A DNA stretch of 64,000 bases from CAVPWP01 sp050789285 (GCF_050789285.1 NZ_JBOUVX010000004.1:248001-312000), one strand, 5' to 3'. Positions 25,608 to 34,369 are shown, counted from the first letter of the stretch. Notes: a model not told the origin generated them from the sequence alone. Made by a program: numbers and translations.

Positions 25608-26355
25608 AGATATCCGTCACCTGTTCGGCGGCGTCGCCACCCGAGTAATTGAAGCGCAAGTTCTGCAGGAAAAGGCTGCGTGTCTGCGCGTAGCTGTCTT
25701 CGCTTTCGTAGAAGACACTGTCGATCGGCCCGAGAAGATCATAGCGGACGTTCAGAAGATCGACAACTCCGACACCCGTGGCGGCAAGGGCCGAGGTTCC
25801 CTCAAGCGCGTAGGAATCCGCGTTGGTGAAGAAATCGACGACCCGGCCCACCGCCTCGCGCTGGGTCGACGGGCCCAGGAACGGAAGCTCGATGTAGGCG
25901 CCCTCGTTCACGCCCCAGGTGAACAGCGTCTCGCCGAAGCCGGTATCCCGCGTCTCGAGACCGAAGGACGCCGCCGGGTCGAAGATGCCGCCGACACCCA
26001 AAGTCGCGTTAAGCGTGAACCGGAAGGTGTTGTGGATCGCGTCCTCGCCGTTGCCTTGCAGGACGTTGTTCACCACGTCCCCGGTCAGGCTGATGGTATC
26101 GGCCAGGTTCCCGATCACGGTGCGCACCGGTTTCGGCAGCGTCTGGCCATAGAAGACGGCGGTCGGCCGCAGCACCCTGCTGTCGAAGCCCCGGTTGAAA
26201 TCGTGGATGGCGCGGTTCGTCTCTTCGAAGGGATCGTTGATGCCGGTCGGCTGCTCGGGCGCGGCACAGGCCGACAGCAGCAGTCCGCCCAGAAAGAGCG
26301 GGACGACGCGGACGTGCGTCTGGGCACGAAGGATCAGGGGCCGGAGCGTGGTCAT
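25585..26355 (-). CDS. mlaA: MlaA (VacJ) family outer-membrane lipoprotein
   Basis: A 256-aa lipoprotein of the Mla phospholipid-trafficking system. The signal sequence ends in the lipobox LLLSAC, with Cys30 the lipidation site; the +2 residue is Ala, consistent with outer-membrane sorting. The family core is clear: NDPFEETNRAIHDFNRGFD, LPKPVRTVIGNLADTISLTGDVVNNVLQG, and ELPFLGPSTQREAVGRVVDFF. It removes misplaced phospholipids from the outer leaflet. It is the first gene of mlaA-mlaC and diverges from ridA across 175 bp. Confidence 0.93.
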   Translation of the reverse strand: MTTLRPLILRAQTHVRVVPLFLGGLLLSACAAPEQPTGINDPFEETNRAIHDFNRGFDSRVLRPTAVFYGQTLPKPVRTVIGNLADTISLTGDVVNNVLQGNGEDAIHNTFRFTLNATLGVGGIFDPAASFGLETRDTGFGETLFTWGVNEGAYIELPFLGPSTQREAVGRVVDFFTNADSYALEGTSALAATGVGVVDLLNVRYDLLGPIDSVFYESEDSYAQTRSLFLQNLRFNYSGGDAAEQVTDIYDEIYDE

Positions 26356-26530
26356 TTGCCTGTGTCAGATAGTGGATCCGGCGGCGCCGGTAAGGCCCCT
26401 GCGGTAACATGTTCGGGCGAATGTTGCGAGGGCGCGACAGGGAAAAACGGCCGGCCCGTCCTTTTCGGCTTTTCGTCGCCGATGCCGGGAATTAGCGTCG
26501 GCGCGGCCATCAGGACAGGGAGAGCGGGCG

Positions 26531-26995
26531 ATGACAGGGCGAATCGAGACACGGCTGAAGGACCTTGGGCTTGTCCTGCCGGACGCCCCGGCGCCGGCGG
26601 CCAATTATGTGCCATTCGTCGTGGCCGGTGACATCGTCCACGTCTCGGGTCAGGTCGCCATGGCCAATGGCGCCTTCCTGACCGGCAAACTGGGCGCGGA
26701 CATGGATGTGGCGGCGGGTGCCGCCGCCGCCCGCGCCTGCGCGCTGAGCCTTCTGGCGCAGGTGCGCGCGGCCAGCGGCGGCGACCTCGATCGGCTGAAA
26801 CGGGTGGTGAAGCTGACCGGCTTCGTCAACTCGACCGCCGATTTCGTCGACCAGCCCAAGGTGATCAACGGCGCCTCGGACCTGCTGGTCGAGATCCTTG
26901 GGGAGGCCGGGCGGCATGCCCGCTCGGCGGTCAGCGCCGCGTCGCTTCCCTTCGGCGTCGCGGTCGAGATCGAAGGCGTCTTCCAGATCGCATGA
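26531..26995 (+). CDS. RidA/YjgF/YER057c family protein
   Basis: A 154-aa RidA-family protein (the subgroup of ~150 aa with a short N-terminal extension, like the YjgH/COG0251 branch). Signatures are VVAGDIVHVSGQVAM, ALSLLAQVRAASGGDLDRLKRVVKLTGFVNSTADF and GRHARSAVSAASLPFGVAVEIEGVF, including the Arg that holds the substrate carboxylate in RHARSAVSA. Archetypal members deaminate reactive 2-aminoacrylate-type enamines. SD-like GGGAGAG precedes the ATG by 7 nt. Its stop overlaps the start of the gdpD gene (ATGA), indicating an operon. Confidence 0.9.
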   Translation: MTGRIETRLKDLGLVLPDAPAPAANYVPFVVAGDIVHVSGQVAMANGAFLTGKLGADMDVAAGAAAARACALSLLAQVRAASGGDLDRLKRVVKLTGFVNSTADFVDQPKVINGASDLLVEILGEAGRHARSAVSAASLPFGVAVEIEGVFQIA

Positions 26996-27789
26996 CCATG
27001 CCCGCGTCCGTGCCCGCGCCTGCATCCCTGCCCGCGGCGTTCCTGCGGGTTCCGCTGGCGCATCGCGGCCTGCATGACCCGGCGGCCGGCCGGCCCGAGA
27101 ACACCCGCGCGGCGGTGCGCGCCGCCGTCGACGCGGGCTATGGCGTCGAGATCGACGTGCAGCCCTCTTCGGACGGGCAGGCAATGGTCTTTCACGACGA
27201 GCATCTTGCCCGTCTGACCGGCCAAGGCGGCGAAACGGCGGCCCGACCGGCAGCCGAACTCCAGCGCCTGAGGGTGCTTGAAAGCGACGAGACGATTCCG
27301 ACCCTTCGGGACATCCTTGGCATCGTCGCCGGCCGCGTGCCGCTTCTGGTCGAGGTCAAGGACCAGCACGGCGGGATGGGCGCGATCGACGAACGGCTCG
27401 AGACGGTGGTGGCGCAGGACTTGCGGGACTACGCCGGGCCGGTCGCGGTGATGTCGTTCAATCCCCATTCGGTGGCGGCGATGGCGCGTCTTGCGCCGGG
27501 GGTTCCACGCGGGCTGACCACCGCCGCCTATGACGGGACCGACTGGGGCACCACCACGGACGCCCGCCGCGCCGAGCTGCGCGGCATCCCCGACTACGAT
27601 CGCGTGGGGGCCTCCTTCATCAGCCACGAGGCGGCGGATCTTGCCCGTCCGCGCGTGGCCGAACTCAGGTCACGGGGGGCGGGGGTGCTGTGCTGGACGA
27701 TCCGATCGCCGCTGGCCGAAGGTGCCGCGCGCAAGCACGCGCACAACATCACCTTCGAAAGCTACCTGCCCGCCGTCCCGCCGGCTTGA
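26992..27789 (+). CDS. glycerophosphodiester phosphodiesterase (GDPD family)
   Basis: A 265-aa GDPD-fold enzyme that would hydrolyse glycerophosphodiesters to glycerol-3-phosphate and an alcohol. Catalytic and metal residues are visible in HRGLHD, RPENTRAAVRAA, GVEIDVQPSSDG, and VFHDEHLARLTG, plus the later VEVKDQHGG. There is no signal peptide, so it is probably cytoplasmic, using products of phospholipid turnover. The first ~20 residues are Pro/Ala-rich; the ATG at 26998 is an equally possible start. It is cotranscribed with ridA through a 4-bp overlap. Confidence 0.9.
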   Translation: MTMPASVPAPASLPAAFLRVPLAHRGLHDPAAGRPENTRAAVRAAVDAGYGVEIDVQPSSDGQAMVFHDEHLARLTGQGGETAARPAAELQRLRVLESDETIPTLRDILGIVAGRVPLLVEVKDQHGGMGAIDERLETVVAQDLRDYAGPVAVMSFNPHSVAAMARLAPGVPRGLTTAAYDGTDWGTTTDARRAELRGIPDYDRVGASFISHEAADLARPRVAELRSRGAGVLCWTIRSPLAEGAARKHAHNITFESYLPAVPPA

Positions 27790-27839
27790 CGCCCCCCGAA
27801 GGGGCCCCATGTGAAAGGCACGCCCCGGGCAGTTCCTCC

Positions 27840-29039
27840 ATGACCGATACCCAGATCGAGATTTCCGTGCTTGCCACGCTGTCCGACATATCGGCGCAGG
27901 ACTGGGACGCCTGCGCCTGCCCCGAGACGGCAGACGGTGCCCGGCCCTTCGACCCGTTCACCACCCACCGCTTCCTGAGCGCGCTCGAGGACAGTCGTTC
28001 GGTGGGCACCGGCACGGGCTGGCAACCCCGTCATCTGGTGGTGCGCAAGGGCGGCGCGGTGATCGCGGTCGCCCCGATGTACGCCAAGTCGCACAGCCAG
28101 GGCGAATACATCTTCGACCACAACTTCGCCCATGCCTATGAACGCGCGGGCGGGCGGTATTACCCGAAGCTTCAGATCGCGGTCCCCTTCACCCCGGTGA
28201 CCGGACGGCGGTTCCTGACACGGCCGGGGCACGAGGCCGACGGAATGGCGGGGCTGATCCGGGGCGCGCTGCAGGTTGCGACCGAAAACCGGCTGTCCTC
28301 AGTCCACGCGACTTTCTGCACCCCCGACGAGGCGGCGCGGGGCGAACGGCTTGGCCTTCTGCGCCGCACGAGCCAGCAGTACCACTGGGAAAACGCGGGC
28401 TACCGCAGCTTCGACGACTTCCTTGCCTCGCTGTCGTCGCGCAAGCGCAAGAACATCCGCAAGGAGCGCGCCACGGCACAGGATTTCGGCGGCGAGATCC
28501 TTCGGCTTTCCGGCGAGGCGATCCGCCCCGAGCATTGGGATGCCTTCTGGCGGTTCTATCAGGACACCGGCGCGCGAAAATGGGGCACGCCTTATCTGAC
28601 CCGCGCCTTCTTCGATCGCGCGCACGAGACCCTGCAAGACGACATGCTGCTGATCCTGGCGGTCAGGAACGGGCGCCCGGTCGCCGGCGCGCTGAACTTC
28701 ATCGGGCGCGAACGGCTGTATGGCCGCTACTGGGGCGCGATCGAGGATCACGCCTGCCTGCATTTCGAATGCTGCTATTATCAGGCGATCGACCATGCGA
28801 TCGCGCATGGCCTGAAGACGGTGGAAGCCGGCGCGCAGGGCGAGCACAAGATCGCCCGCGGCTATCTCCCGGTCGAGACACATTCGCTGCACTGGTTCGC
28901 CGACCAGCGCTTTTCGGCCGCGGTCGAGGACTACCTGCGGGCCGAGCGCGCCGCGGTCGGCGAAGAGATCGAGATCCTGACAAGCTACGGACCCTTCCGA
29001 AAGGTGATGGAGACTGCCGATGGTCGAGAAACTGACTGA
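27840..29039 (+). CDS. COG3146-type GNAT-fold acyltransferase (DUF482-like)
   Basis: A 399-aa soluble protein of the COG3146 family, annotated elsewhere as a peptidoglycan biosynthesis/recognition-like GNAT protein. It resembles tRNA-dependent FemAB acyltransferases. Typical stretches are FDPFTTHRFLSALEDS, YPKLQIAVPFTPVTGRRFL, FLASLSSRKRKNIRKER, YLTRAFFDRAHE, YGRYWGAIEDHACLHFECCYYQ and QGEHKIARGYLPVETHSLHW. The substrate is not established. ATG 27840 is chosen because it begins the conserved N-terminus; no strong SD is seen. It overlaps phhB by 20 bp. Confidence 0.85.
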   Translation: MTDTQIEISVLATLSDISAQDWDACACPETADGARPFDPFTTHRFLSALEDSRSVGTGTGWQPRHLVVRKGGAVIAVAPMYAKSHSQGEYIFDHNFAHAYERAGGRYYPKLQIAVPFTPVTGRRFLTRPGHEADGMAGLIRGALQVATENRLSSVHATFCTPDEAARGERLGLLRRTSQQYHWENAGYRSFDDFLASLSSRKRKNIRKERATAQDFGGEILRLSGEAIRPEHWDAFWRFYQDTGARKWGTPYLTRAFFDRAHETLQDDMLLILAVRNGRPVAGALNFIGRERLYGRYWGAIEDHACLHFECCYYQAIDHAIAHGLKTVEAGAQGEHKIARGYLPVETHSLHWFADQRFSAAVEDYLRAERAAVGEEIEILTSYGPFRKVMETADGRETD

Positions 29040-29313
29040 AACCCAACGCGATGCGCAGCTTCCCGCGCTGTTCGACAGGGGCTGGGAACTGGTCCCCGGG
29101 CGCGACGCGATCCGCAAGACCTATCGCTTCGCGACCTTCGTCGAGGCCTTCGGCTGGATGACCCGTGCGGCCCTGCTGGCCGAGAAGATGAACCATCACC
29201 CCGAATGGACGAATGTCTACAACCGGGTGGTCGTGACGCTGACCACCCATGACGCCGACGGACTGAGCGAACTGGACCTTGCCCTTGCGAATCGGCTCGA
29301 GGCCCTGTCTTAA
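29020..29313 (+). CDS. phhB: 4a-hydroxytetrahydrobiopterin dehydratase (pterin-4a-carbinolamine dehydratase)
   Basis: A 97-aa PCD/DCoH enzyme that dehydrates 4a-hydroxytetrahydropterin back to the quinonoid dihydropterin. The active-site signature EKMNHHPEWTNVYNRVVVTLTTHDADGLSELD holds the catalytic His pair (HHPEW) and the third His in TTHDADGL. The length is typical. No phenylalanine hydroxylase gene is nearby, so in this position it may act in general pterin repair or molybdopterin metabolism. It begins inside the 3' end of the preceding gene (20-bp overlap). Confidence 0.95.
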   Translation: MVEKLTETQRDAQLPALFDRGWELVPGRDAIRKTYRFATFVEAFGWMTRAALLAEKMNHHPEWTNVYNRVVVTLTTHDADGLSELDLALANRLEALS

Positions 29314-29351
29314 CGGGACCCCACAGCGACAGAACTCCACAGGAGGGGGCA

Positions 29352-30194
29352 ATGGAAGAGACCGTCGACCAGATCGTGGCCGAGATCGACACATCGCTTC
29401 AGTTCGTCCGCGAATCCGGATTCGAATTGTTGATGAACGTGCTGGGCGCGCTGGCGATCATCATCCTTGCCCTGATCGTCAGCGGCTGGACGAAGCGCGC
29501 GATCAGCCGCACGCCCCAGCGCATCCGGCATTTCGACCCGACGCTGGCCTCGTTCTTCGGCAACGTCGCGAAATATCTCATCCTCGTCATCGCCGCGATC
29601 ACGGTGCTGGGCGTCTTCGGCATCCAGACCACGTCCATGGCGGCGTTGATCGGCGCCGCCGGTCTGGCGATCGGTCTTGCGCTGCAGGGAACGCTCAGCC
29701 ACCTGGCCGCCGGCGTGATGATCGTGATGTTCCGGCCGTTCAAGGTCGGCGATTTCGTCGAAGCCGCGGGCGAGATGGGCACGGTCCGCGAGATCTCTCT
29801 GTTCAACACCGAGCTTGCGACCGTCGACAACGTGCAGGTGATCGTACCGAACGGCGACGTCTTCTCGTCGACGATCAAGAACTTCTCGGCGCACGACACC
29901 CGGCGCCTCGACATGGTCTTCGGTATTTCCTACGACAGCGACCTGAAGCGCGCCGAGGCGATCCTGAAGGACATCGTCGCCCGCGACGCCCGCGTCCTGC
30001 CCGACCCCGAGCCCTTCATCAAGCTGACGAACCTTGGCGACTATTCGGTCGATTTCACCCTGCGGCTCTGGTGCAAGGCCGCGGACTACTGGGACCTGAA
30101 GTTCGACGTGACCCGTGCGGTGAAGGAAGAGTTCGACGCGGGCGGGATCGACATTCCGTTCCCGACCGCCATCGAGCTGACCCGCGCGGCCTGA
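29352..30194 (+). CDS. mscS: small-conductance mechanosensitive channel (MscS family)
   Basis: A 280-aa MscS-like channel. Three N-terminal helices are visible (around residues 20-45, 65-85, 90-130). The pore-lining TM3 has the alternating Gly/Ala pattern MAALIGAAGLAIGLALQGTLSHLAAGVMI, followed by FRPFKVGDFVEAAGEMGTV, the start of the beta domain. The C-terminal vestibule domain includes VIVPNGDVFSSTIKNFS. The length is like E. coli MscS (286 aa). It should open under hypo-osmotic shock. AGGAGG (29340-29345) precedes the ATG by 6 nt. It converges with the peroxiredoxin operon, 3 bp apart. Confidence 0.94.
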   Translation: MEETVDQIVAEIDTSLQFVRESGFELLMNVLGALAIIILALIVSGWTKRAISRTPQRIRHFDPTLASFFGNVAKYLILVIAAITVLGVFGIQTTSMAALIGAAGLAIGLALQGTLSHLAAGVMIVMFRPFKVGDFVEAAGEMGTVREISLFNTELATVDNVQVIVPNGDVFSSTIKNFSAHDTRRLDMVFGISYDSDLKRAEAILKDIVARDARVLPDPEPFIKLTNLGDYSVDFTLRLWCKAADYWDLKFDVTRAVKEEFDAGGIDIPFPTAIELTRAA

Positions 30195-30197
30195 GGT

Positions 30198-30689
30198 CTA
30201 AAGCTCGTCCAGCATCGCCTCGCCGGTCGAGACCTCGCAAACGCCGGGCTGTTCCAGATGGAACCGGGTGACGACGCCGTCCTCGACCAGCATGGCATAG
30301 CGCCGCGACCGGTCGAGCATTCCCACGGCCGGGTTGCTGTAAAGAAGCCCCAGCGCCCGGGTGAAGGACGCGTCGGAATCGGCCAGAAGGGTGATGCCGG
30401 CCTCGGCAGCGCCCGACACCTTCCCCCAGTAGCGCATCACGTGCGCATCGTTGACCGACAGGCAGATGATCTCGTCGATCCCCTTGTCCCGGAAGGCATC
30501 CGCCGTGCGGATGAAGCTGGGAAGGTGCGCCGAATCGCAGGTCGGCGTGAAAGCGCCGGGCACCGCGAAAAGGATCACCTTGCGATCTTTCAGGCGCTCG
30601 GCCAGATGAACGGTTTCCGGGCCTTCGGGCCCAACTCTCAGTAGCGCCGCGTCCGGCAGGCGCTGGCCGACCTCGATCATCGCACTCAT
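30198..30689 (-). CDS. peroxiredoxin (Prx5-like, AhpC/TSA family), second of a tandem pair
   Basis: A 163-aa thiol peroxidase of the Prx5 type. The peroxidatic Cys lies in VPGAFTPTCDSAHLPSF, matching the PxxxTxxC signature; other Cys occur in EIICLSVN and QPGVCEVSTGE, the latter placed near the C-terminus where atypical 2-Cys Prx5 proteins have their resolving Cys. It should reduce H2O2 and organic peroxides using glutathione/glutaredoxin or thioredoxin. It lies 16 bp downstream of a paralogue of nearly the same length and is presumably cotranscribed with it. Confidence 0.9.
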   Translation of the reverse strand: MSAMIEVGQRLPDAALLRVGPEGPETVHLAERLKDRKVILFAVPGAFTPTCDSAHLPSFIRTADAFRDKGIDEIICLSVNDAHVMRYWGKVSGAAEAGITLLADSDASFTRALGLLYSNPAVGMLDRSRRYAMLVEDGVVTRFHLEQPGVCEVSTGEAMLDEL

Positions 30690-30705
30690 GTCCCTGCCCC
30701 GGCCA

Positions 30706-31191
30706 TCACATCGCGGCCAGGAGTTCCTCGCCCACCGAAATCTTGCAAGTCGCCGGCTCGTCGACGTTCGACACGGTGATCACACCATCCTCGACCAGAA
30801 GCGCATAGCGGTTCGAGCGGTTGTAAAGGCCAAGCGGCGGCGCGGTGAAGTCCATGCCCAGGGCCTTGGTCAGGACCGCGTCGGCGTCACCCAGAAGGGT
30901 GATTCCGGCGGCGGTGGCGCCGGTAGATTCGCCCCAGGCCTTCAGGACGAAAGGATCGTTCACGGAGATGCAGACGATTTCGTCCACGCCGCGGGCGCGG
31001 AATTCGTCGGCCGTACGGACGAAGCTGGGGATGTGAATCGTGCTGCAGGGGCCGGTGTAGGCGCCCGGCAGACCGAAGACGACCACCTTCCGGCCCTTCA
31101 GCACATCGGCCAGTTGCACCAGCTCCGGTCCGTTCTCGCCCATGTGGGCCAGCGTCGCGTCGGGAAGTCTCTCGCCCACTGCCAGCGTCAT
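30706..31191 (-). CDS. peroxiredoxin (Prx5-like), first of a tandem pair
   Basis: A 161-aa paralogue of the next gene downstream, with the peroxidatic Cys in LPGAYTGPCSTIHIPSF (PxxxTxxC) and additional Cys in EIVCISVN and EPATCKISVGE at matching positions. Active-site neighbours differ (GPCST against PTCDS), so the two copies may prefer different peroxides. Two in-frame ATGs compete: I chose 31191 because GAAAGGA sits 6 nt before it, whereas the ATG at 31197 touches that SD. It diverges from an FAD/NAD(P) reductase across 83 bp. Confidence 0.9.
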   Translation of the reverse strand: MTLAVGERLPDATLAHMGENGPELVQLADVLKGRKVVVFGLPGAYTGPCSTIHIPSFVRTADEFRARGVDEIVCISVNDPFVLKAWGESTGATAAGITLLGDADAVLTKALGMDFTAPPLGLYNRSNRYALLVEDGVITVSNVDEPATCKISVGEELLAAM

Positions 31192-31274
31192 CGTCATTCC
31201 TTTCGTTGCGTTTGCGTCTTGCGGGGATATAGCGTTGCGCCGGACAGCCGACCAGATGCAAGTGAGGGCAATCC

Positions 31275-32483
31275 ATGAAGCATGTCGTGGTGATCGGAGG
31301 GGGGCAGGCCGGCGCATCCCTTGTCGCGAAATTGCGCGCGCTTGGCCACGACGGCGAGATCACTCTGATCTGCGACGAACCCGCCCTGCCCTACCAGAGG
31401 CCGCCGCTGTCGAAGAAGTATCTTTTGGGCGAGATGGAGGTCGAACGCCTCTTCCTGCGCCCCAAAAGCTTCTACGACGAAAACCGGATCACGGTGCTGA
31501 CCGGCACCGCCGCGCAGGCGATCGACCGCGCAGAGCGGACGGTCACGGTCGACGGCAAGACGCTGCGCTATGACCAGCTTGCCTTGTGCACCGGGTCCGT
31601 CCCACGGCAGCTTCCGGCCGCGATCGGCGGAGGGCTTGCGGGGGTTCATGTCGTGCGGACGCTTGCCGACGTGGATGGCATGGTGCCCGAACTGACTCCG
31701 GGCGGCCGTGTCCTTGTCGTCGGCGGGGGCTACATCGGGCTCGAGGCGGCGGCCGTCTGCGCGGGGCTTGGCCTCAAGGTCACGCTGATCGAGGCCGCGC
31801 CGCGCATCCTGCAACGGGTCGCGGCACCCGTGACCTCGGACTATTTCCGGGCGCTGCATCTGGCGCACGGGGTCGAGATTCGGGAAGGCACGGGCCTTGT
31901 CCGCCTTCTGGGAACCGAGCGCGTCACCGGCGCGGTGCTGGCCGACGGCGTCGAGATGCAGGTGGACGCCGTGATCGTCGGCATCGGCATCACCCCGGCC
32001 ACGGCCCTTGCCGAGGCCGCCGGCCTTGTCATCGACAACGGCATTCGCACCGACGAATACGGCCGCACGAGCGACCCATACATCTGGGCGGCGGGCGACT
32101 GCGCCTCGCTGCCGTGGAAGGGCGGGCGGCTTCGGCTGGAAAGCGTGCAGAACGCCATCGACCAGGCCGAGGCCGTCGCCGCGAACATGCTGGGCGCGAA
32201 CGCTCCCTATGTCCCGCAGCCGTGGTTCTGGTCGGACCAGTATGACGTCAAGCTGCAGATCGCGGGGCTCAACACCGGCTACGACCATGTCGTCGTCCGC
32301 GACGGCGCCGACGGGGCGGTGAGCCACTGGTACTATGCGGGCCAGACGCTTCTGGCGGTCGACGCGATGAACGACCCGCGCGCCTACATGGTGGGCAAGC
32401 GGCTGATCGAAATGGGGAAATCGCCCGCCCCCACGGTCGTGATGGACCCCGCGACCGATCTCAAGGCCCTTCTGCGCGCGTGA
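31275..32483 (+). CDS. NAD(P)/FAD-dependent oxidoreductase (ferredoxin/rubredoxin reductase-like)
   Basis: A 402-aa two-dinucleotide-fold flavoprotein of the BphA4/putidaredoxin reductase type. The FAD-binding motif is VVIGGGQAGASLVAKLR near residue 5, then LPYQRPPLSKKYLLGEME, the NAD(P)H-binding motif RVLVVGGGYIGLEAAAVC (~residue 145) and the second FAD motif YIWAAGDCASLPW. A reductase C-terminal domain follows (WFWSDQYDVKLQIAG). It probably passes electrons from NADH to a ferredoxin serving a P450 or oxygenase, but none is adjacent. It overlaps rsmD by 4 bp and diverges from the peroxiredoxin pair. Confidence 0.92.
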   Translation: MKHVVVIGGGQAGASLVAKLRALGHDGEITLICDEPALPYQRPPLSKKYLLGEMEVERLFLRPKSFYDENRITVLTGTAAQAIDRAERTVTVDGKTLRYDQLALCTGSVPRQLPAAIGGGLAGVHVVRTLADVDGMVPELTPGGRVLVVGGGYIGLEAAAVCAGLGLKVTLIEAAPRILQRVAAPVTSDYFRALHLAHGVEIREGTGLVRLLGTERVTGAVLADGVEMQVDAVIVGIGITPATALAEAAGLVIDNGIRTDEYGRTSDPYIWAAGDCASLPWKGGRLRLESVQNAIDQAEAVAANMLGANAPYVPQPWFWSDQYDVKLQIAGLNTGYDHVVVRDGADGAVSHWYYAGQTLLAVDAMNDPRAYMVGKRLIEMGKSPAPTVVMDPATDLKALLRA

Positions 32484-33055
32484 GGATCATCGGCGGACGC
32501 TTCCGAGGGACGGCCCTGACCCCGGTCGGCAAGGGCGATCCGTCATCGCACCTGCGTCCAACCTCGGACCGGGTGAGGGAAAGCCTGTTCAACGTGCTGC
32601 TCGGCGGGCGCTTCGGTGATCCGGTCACCGGTGCGCGGGTGCTCGATCTTTTTGCGGGGACCGGGGCGCTGGGGCTCGAGGCGCTGTCGCGCGGAGCGGC
32701 GCAGGCGACGTTCGTCGAAACAGGGGGGCCTGCGCTGAGGCTTCTGCGCGGCAATATCGCGAAGACCCGGACAGAGGCGGAAACCCAGGTGATCGCGCGC
32801 GACGCGACCCGCCTCGGCCCCTGCCCGGCCGCCCCCTGCAATCTGGTCTTCCTCGACCCGCCCTATGGCAAAGGACTTGGATCGCGCGCGCTTGCCTCGG
32901 CGCTGACAGGCGGCTGGATTGCCCCCGCGGCCCTTGTCGTCTGGGAAGAAAGCGCCCCGCAAGACGCTCCCCCGGACTTCGAGACGATAGAATCCCGCCG
33001 CTATGGCGAGACCCACATCACCCTTCTGCGCGCGGTCACTTCACCTTCGGGATAA
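32480..33055 (+). CDS. rsmD: 16S rRNA (guanine(966)-N(2))-methyltransferase RsmD
   Basis: A 191-aa SAM-dependent methyltransferase that modifies G966 of 16S rRNA in the 30S subunit. The family start MRIIGGRFRGTALTP and the RPTSDRVRESLFNVL segment are present. SAM motif I is VLDLFAGTGALGLEALSRGA, and the catalytic motif IV is NLVFLDPPYGKGLG (N/D-PPY). The start is GTG 32480, overlapping the TGA of the upstream reductase, so the two are coupled. Its 3' end overlaps the convergent META-domain gene by 20 bp. Confidence 0.94.
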   Translation: MRIIGGRFRGTALTPVGKGDPSSHLRPTSDRVRESLFNVLLGGRFGDPVTGARVLDLFAGTGALGLEALSRGAAQATFVETGGPALRLLRGNIAKTRTEAETQVIARDATRLGPCPAAPCNLVFLDPPYGKGLGSRALASALTGGWIAPAALVVWEESAPQDAPPDFETIESRRYGETHITLLRAVTSPSG

Positions 33056-33479
33056 GGCGCAGGACTTCTGCGCCCGACGCATCCGTCAGGACAAGGCTGG
33101 TGCCCTCGAAGGCCAGACCCTTGGCCGAGATCATCGCCTCGATCATCTCGCGCTCGAGCGTATCAAGCGGCGGCGGGCAGGCCATCATCGTGGCGGCCAC
33201 GGTTTCGGGAACCGTGATCGTTGCGCCGTCGCGGCTGTAGCCGCCGCTGAAGCGATTGCAGCCCGCCCACGCGGCGAAGGCGTCGTCTTCGAAGAAGGCG
33301 ATCTCGGGCAGAGGCGCGACTTCGACAGGCTGTCCGCGCAGTTCGACGACCTGCCACTCTGTTCCGGTCAGGTCGGGCACCTCGGCCTGAACCGTATAGA
33401 TCCGCTCGGGCCCGACCTCTGGCGCCGTGGCAGGAGAGACGCCGATCAGTAGGGCGGCGGCAAGGGTGGCGGGTGTCAT
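33036..33479 (-). CDS. META domain-containing exported protein
   Basis: A 147-aa protein with a short signal peptide (MTPATLAAALLIGVSPATA) and one META domain, a fold shared with the HslJ heat-shock protein and secreted proteins. The domain is recognisable from LTGTEWQVVELRGQPV, AFFEDDAFAAWAGCNRFSGGYSRDGATITV and ETVAATMMACPPPLDTLEREM, with two Cys that could pair. It is likely periplasmic; function is unknown. It lies 21 bp after map on the same strand and may be read through from it. Confidence 0.85.
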   Translation of the reverse strand: MTPATLAAALLIGVSPATAPEVGPERIYTVQAEVPDLTGTEWQVVELRGQPVEVAPLPEIAFFEDDAFAAWAGCNRFSGGYSRDGATITVPETVAATMMACPPPLDTLEREMIEAMISAKGLAFEGTSLVLTDASGAEVLRLIPKVK

Positions 33480-33500
33480 CGGGTGTCTCCTTGAGAGATG

Positions 33501-34313
33501 TCAGGCCGAGGTCGGATAGAACCGGCCCGCGGGCGACAGGGTGAAGATCTCGCAGCCATCGGCGGTGACGCCCACCGAATGCTCGAACTGCGCCGACAGC
33601 GACTTGTCGCGTGTCACCGCGGTCCAGTCGTCGGCCAGCACCTTGGTCTCGGGCCGGCCAAGGTTGACCATCGGCTCGATGGTGAAGAACATGCCCTCTT
33701 CGAGAACGGGCCCCGTGCCGGGACGACCGTAGTGCAGGACGTTCGGCGGCGCGTGGAACACGCGACCCAGGCCATGGCCGCAGAAATCGCGCACGACGCT
33801 CATGCGTTCGGCTTCGACATAGGACTGGATCGCATGGCCGATGTCGCCGAAGGTGTTGCCCGGACGGACGGCCTCGATCCCCTTCATCAGCGCGTCATGG
33901 GTGACCTGCACCAGCCGTTCGGCCTTGCGCGACAGCTTGCCGGCCCCGTACATCCGGCTCGTGTCGCCATACCAGCCATCGACGATCACGGTGACGTCGA
34001 TGTTCAGGATGTCGCCATCCTTCAGTAGCTTCGGGCCGGGGATGCCGTGGCAGACCACGTGGTTCACGCTGATGCAACTGGCGTGCTGGTAGCCCTTGTA
34101 GCCGATCGTGGCCGAGGTCGCCCCGGCCGCGTGCACCATGCGGGTGATCTCGGCGTCGATCTCGGCGGTGGTGACGCCCGGCCGCACCATCGGGGCCACG
34201 TCGTCAAGGATGCGGGCCGCCATTTCGCCGGCCTTGTGCATTCCGGCGAAGTCGGCGGTTTCGTAGATGCGGATGCCGTCCTTCGTCAGGCGGCCGCGGG
34301 TCGGTTCGTCCAA
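33501..34313 (-). CDS. map: methionine aminopeptidase, type I
   Basis: A 270-aa metalloprotease that removes the initiator Met from nascent proteins. The dinuclear metal ligands are visible: two Asp in NIDVTVIVDGWYGDTSRMY, His in GHGLGRVFHAPP, Glu in FFTIEPMV and Glu in FEHSVGVT. The substrate His is in HASCISVNHVVCHGIP. The length fits the family. The start is a TTG at 34313, giving MDEPTRGRLTKDGIRIY; no ATG fits. It heads a minus-strand pair with the META-domain gene and is divergent-free, following sfsA by 56 bp in the same direction. Confidence 0.96.
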   Translation of the reverse strand: MDEPTRGRLTKDGIRIYETADFAGMHKAGEMAARILDDVAPMVRPGVTTAEIDAEITRMVHAAGATSATIGYKGYQHASCISVNHVVCHGIPGPKLLKDGDILNIDVTVIVDGWYGDTSRMYGAGKLSRKAERLVQVTHDALMKGIEAVRPGNTFGDIGHAIQSYVEAERMSVVRDFCGHGLGRVFHAPPNVLHYGRPGTGPVLEEGMFFTIEPMVNLGRPETKVLADDWTAVTRDKSLSAQFEHSVGVTADGCEIFTLSPAGRFYPTSA

Positions 34314-34369
34314 TGGTCACTCCAGGCGTCTTCGCGCCCTAGATAGGCCCTATGCGCGGAATGTGCCAG

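Noticed and set aside
27790..27839. CCCC-GAA-GGGG hairpin after the GDPD gene
   Set aside because: The stem is only four to five G:C pairs with no T-tract and the next gene follows in the same direction, so it is not a convincing terminator.
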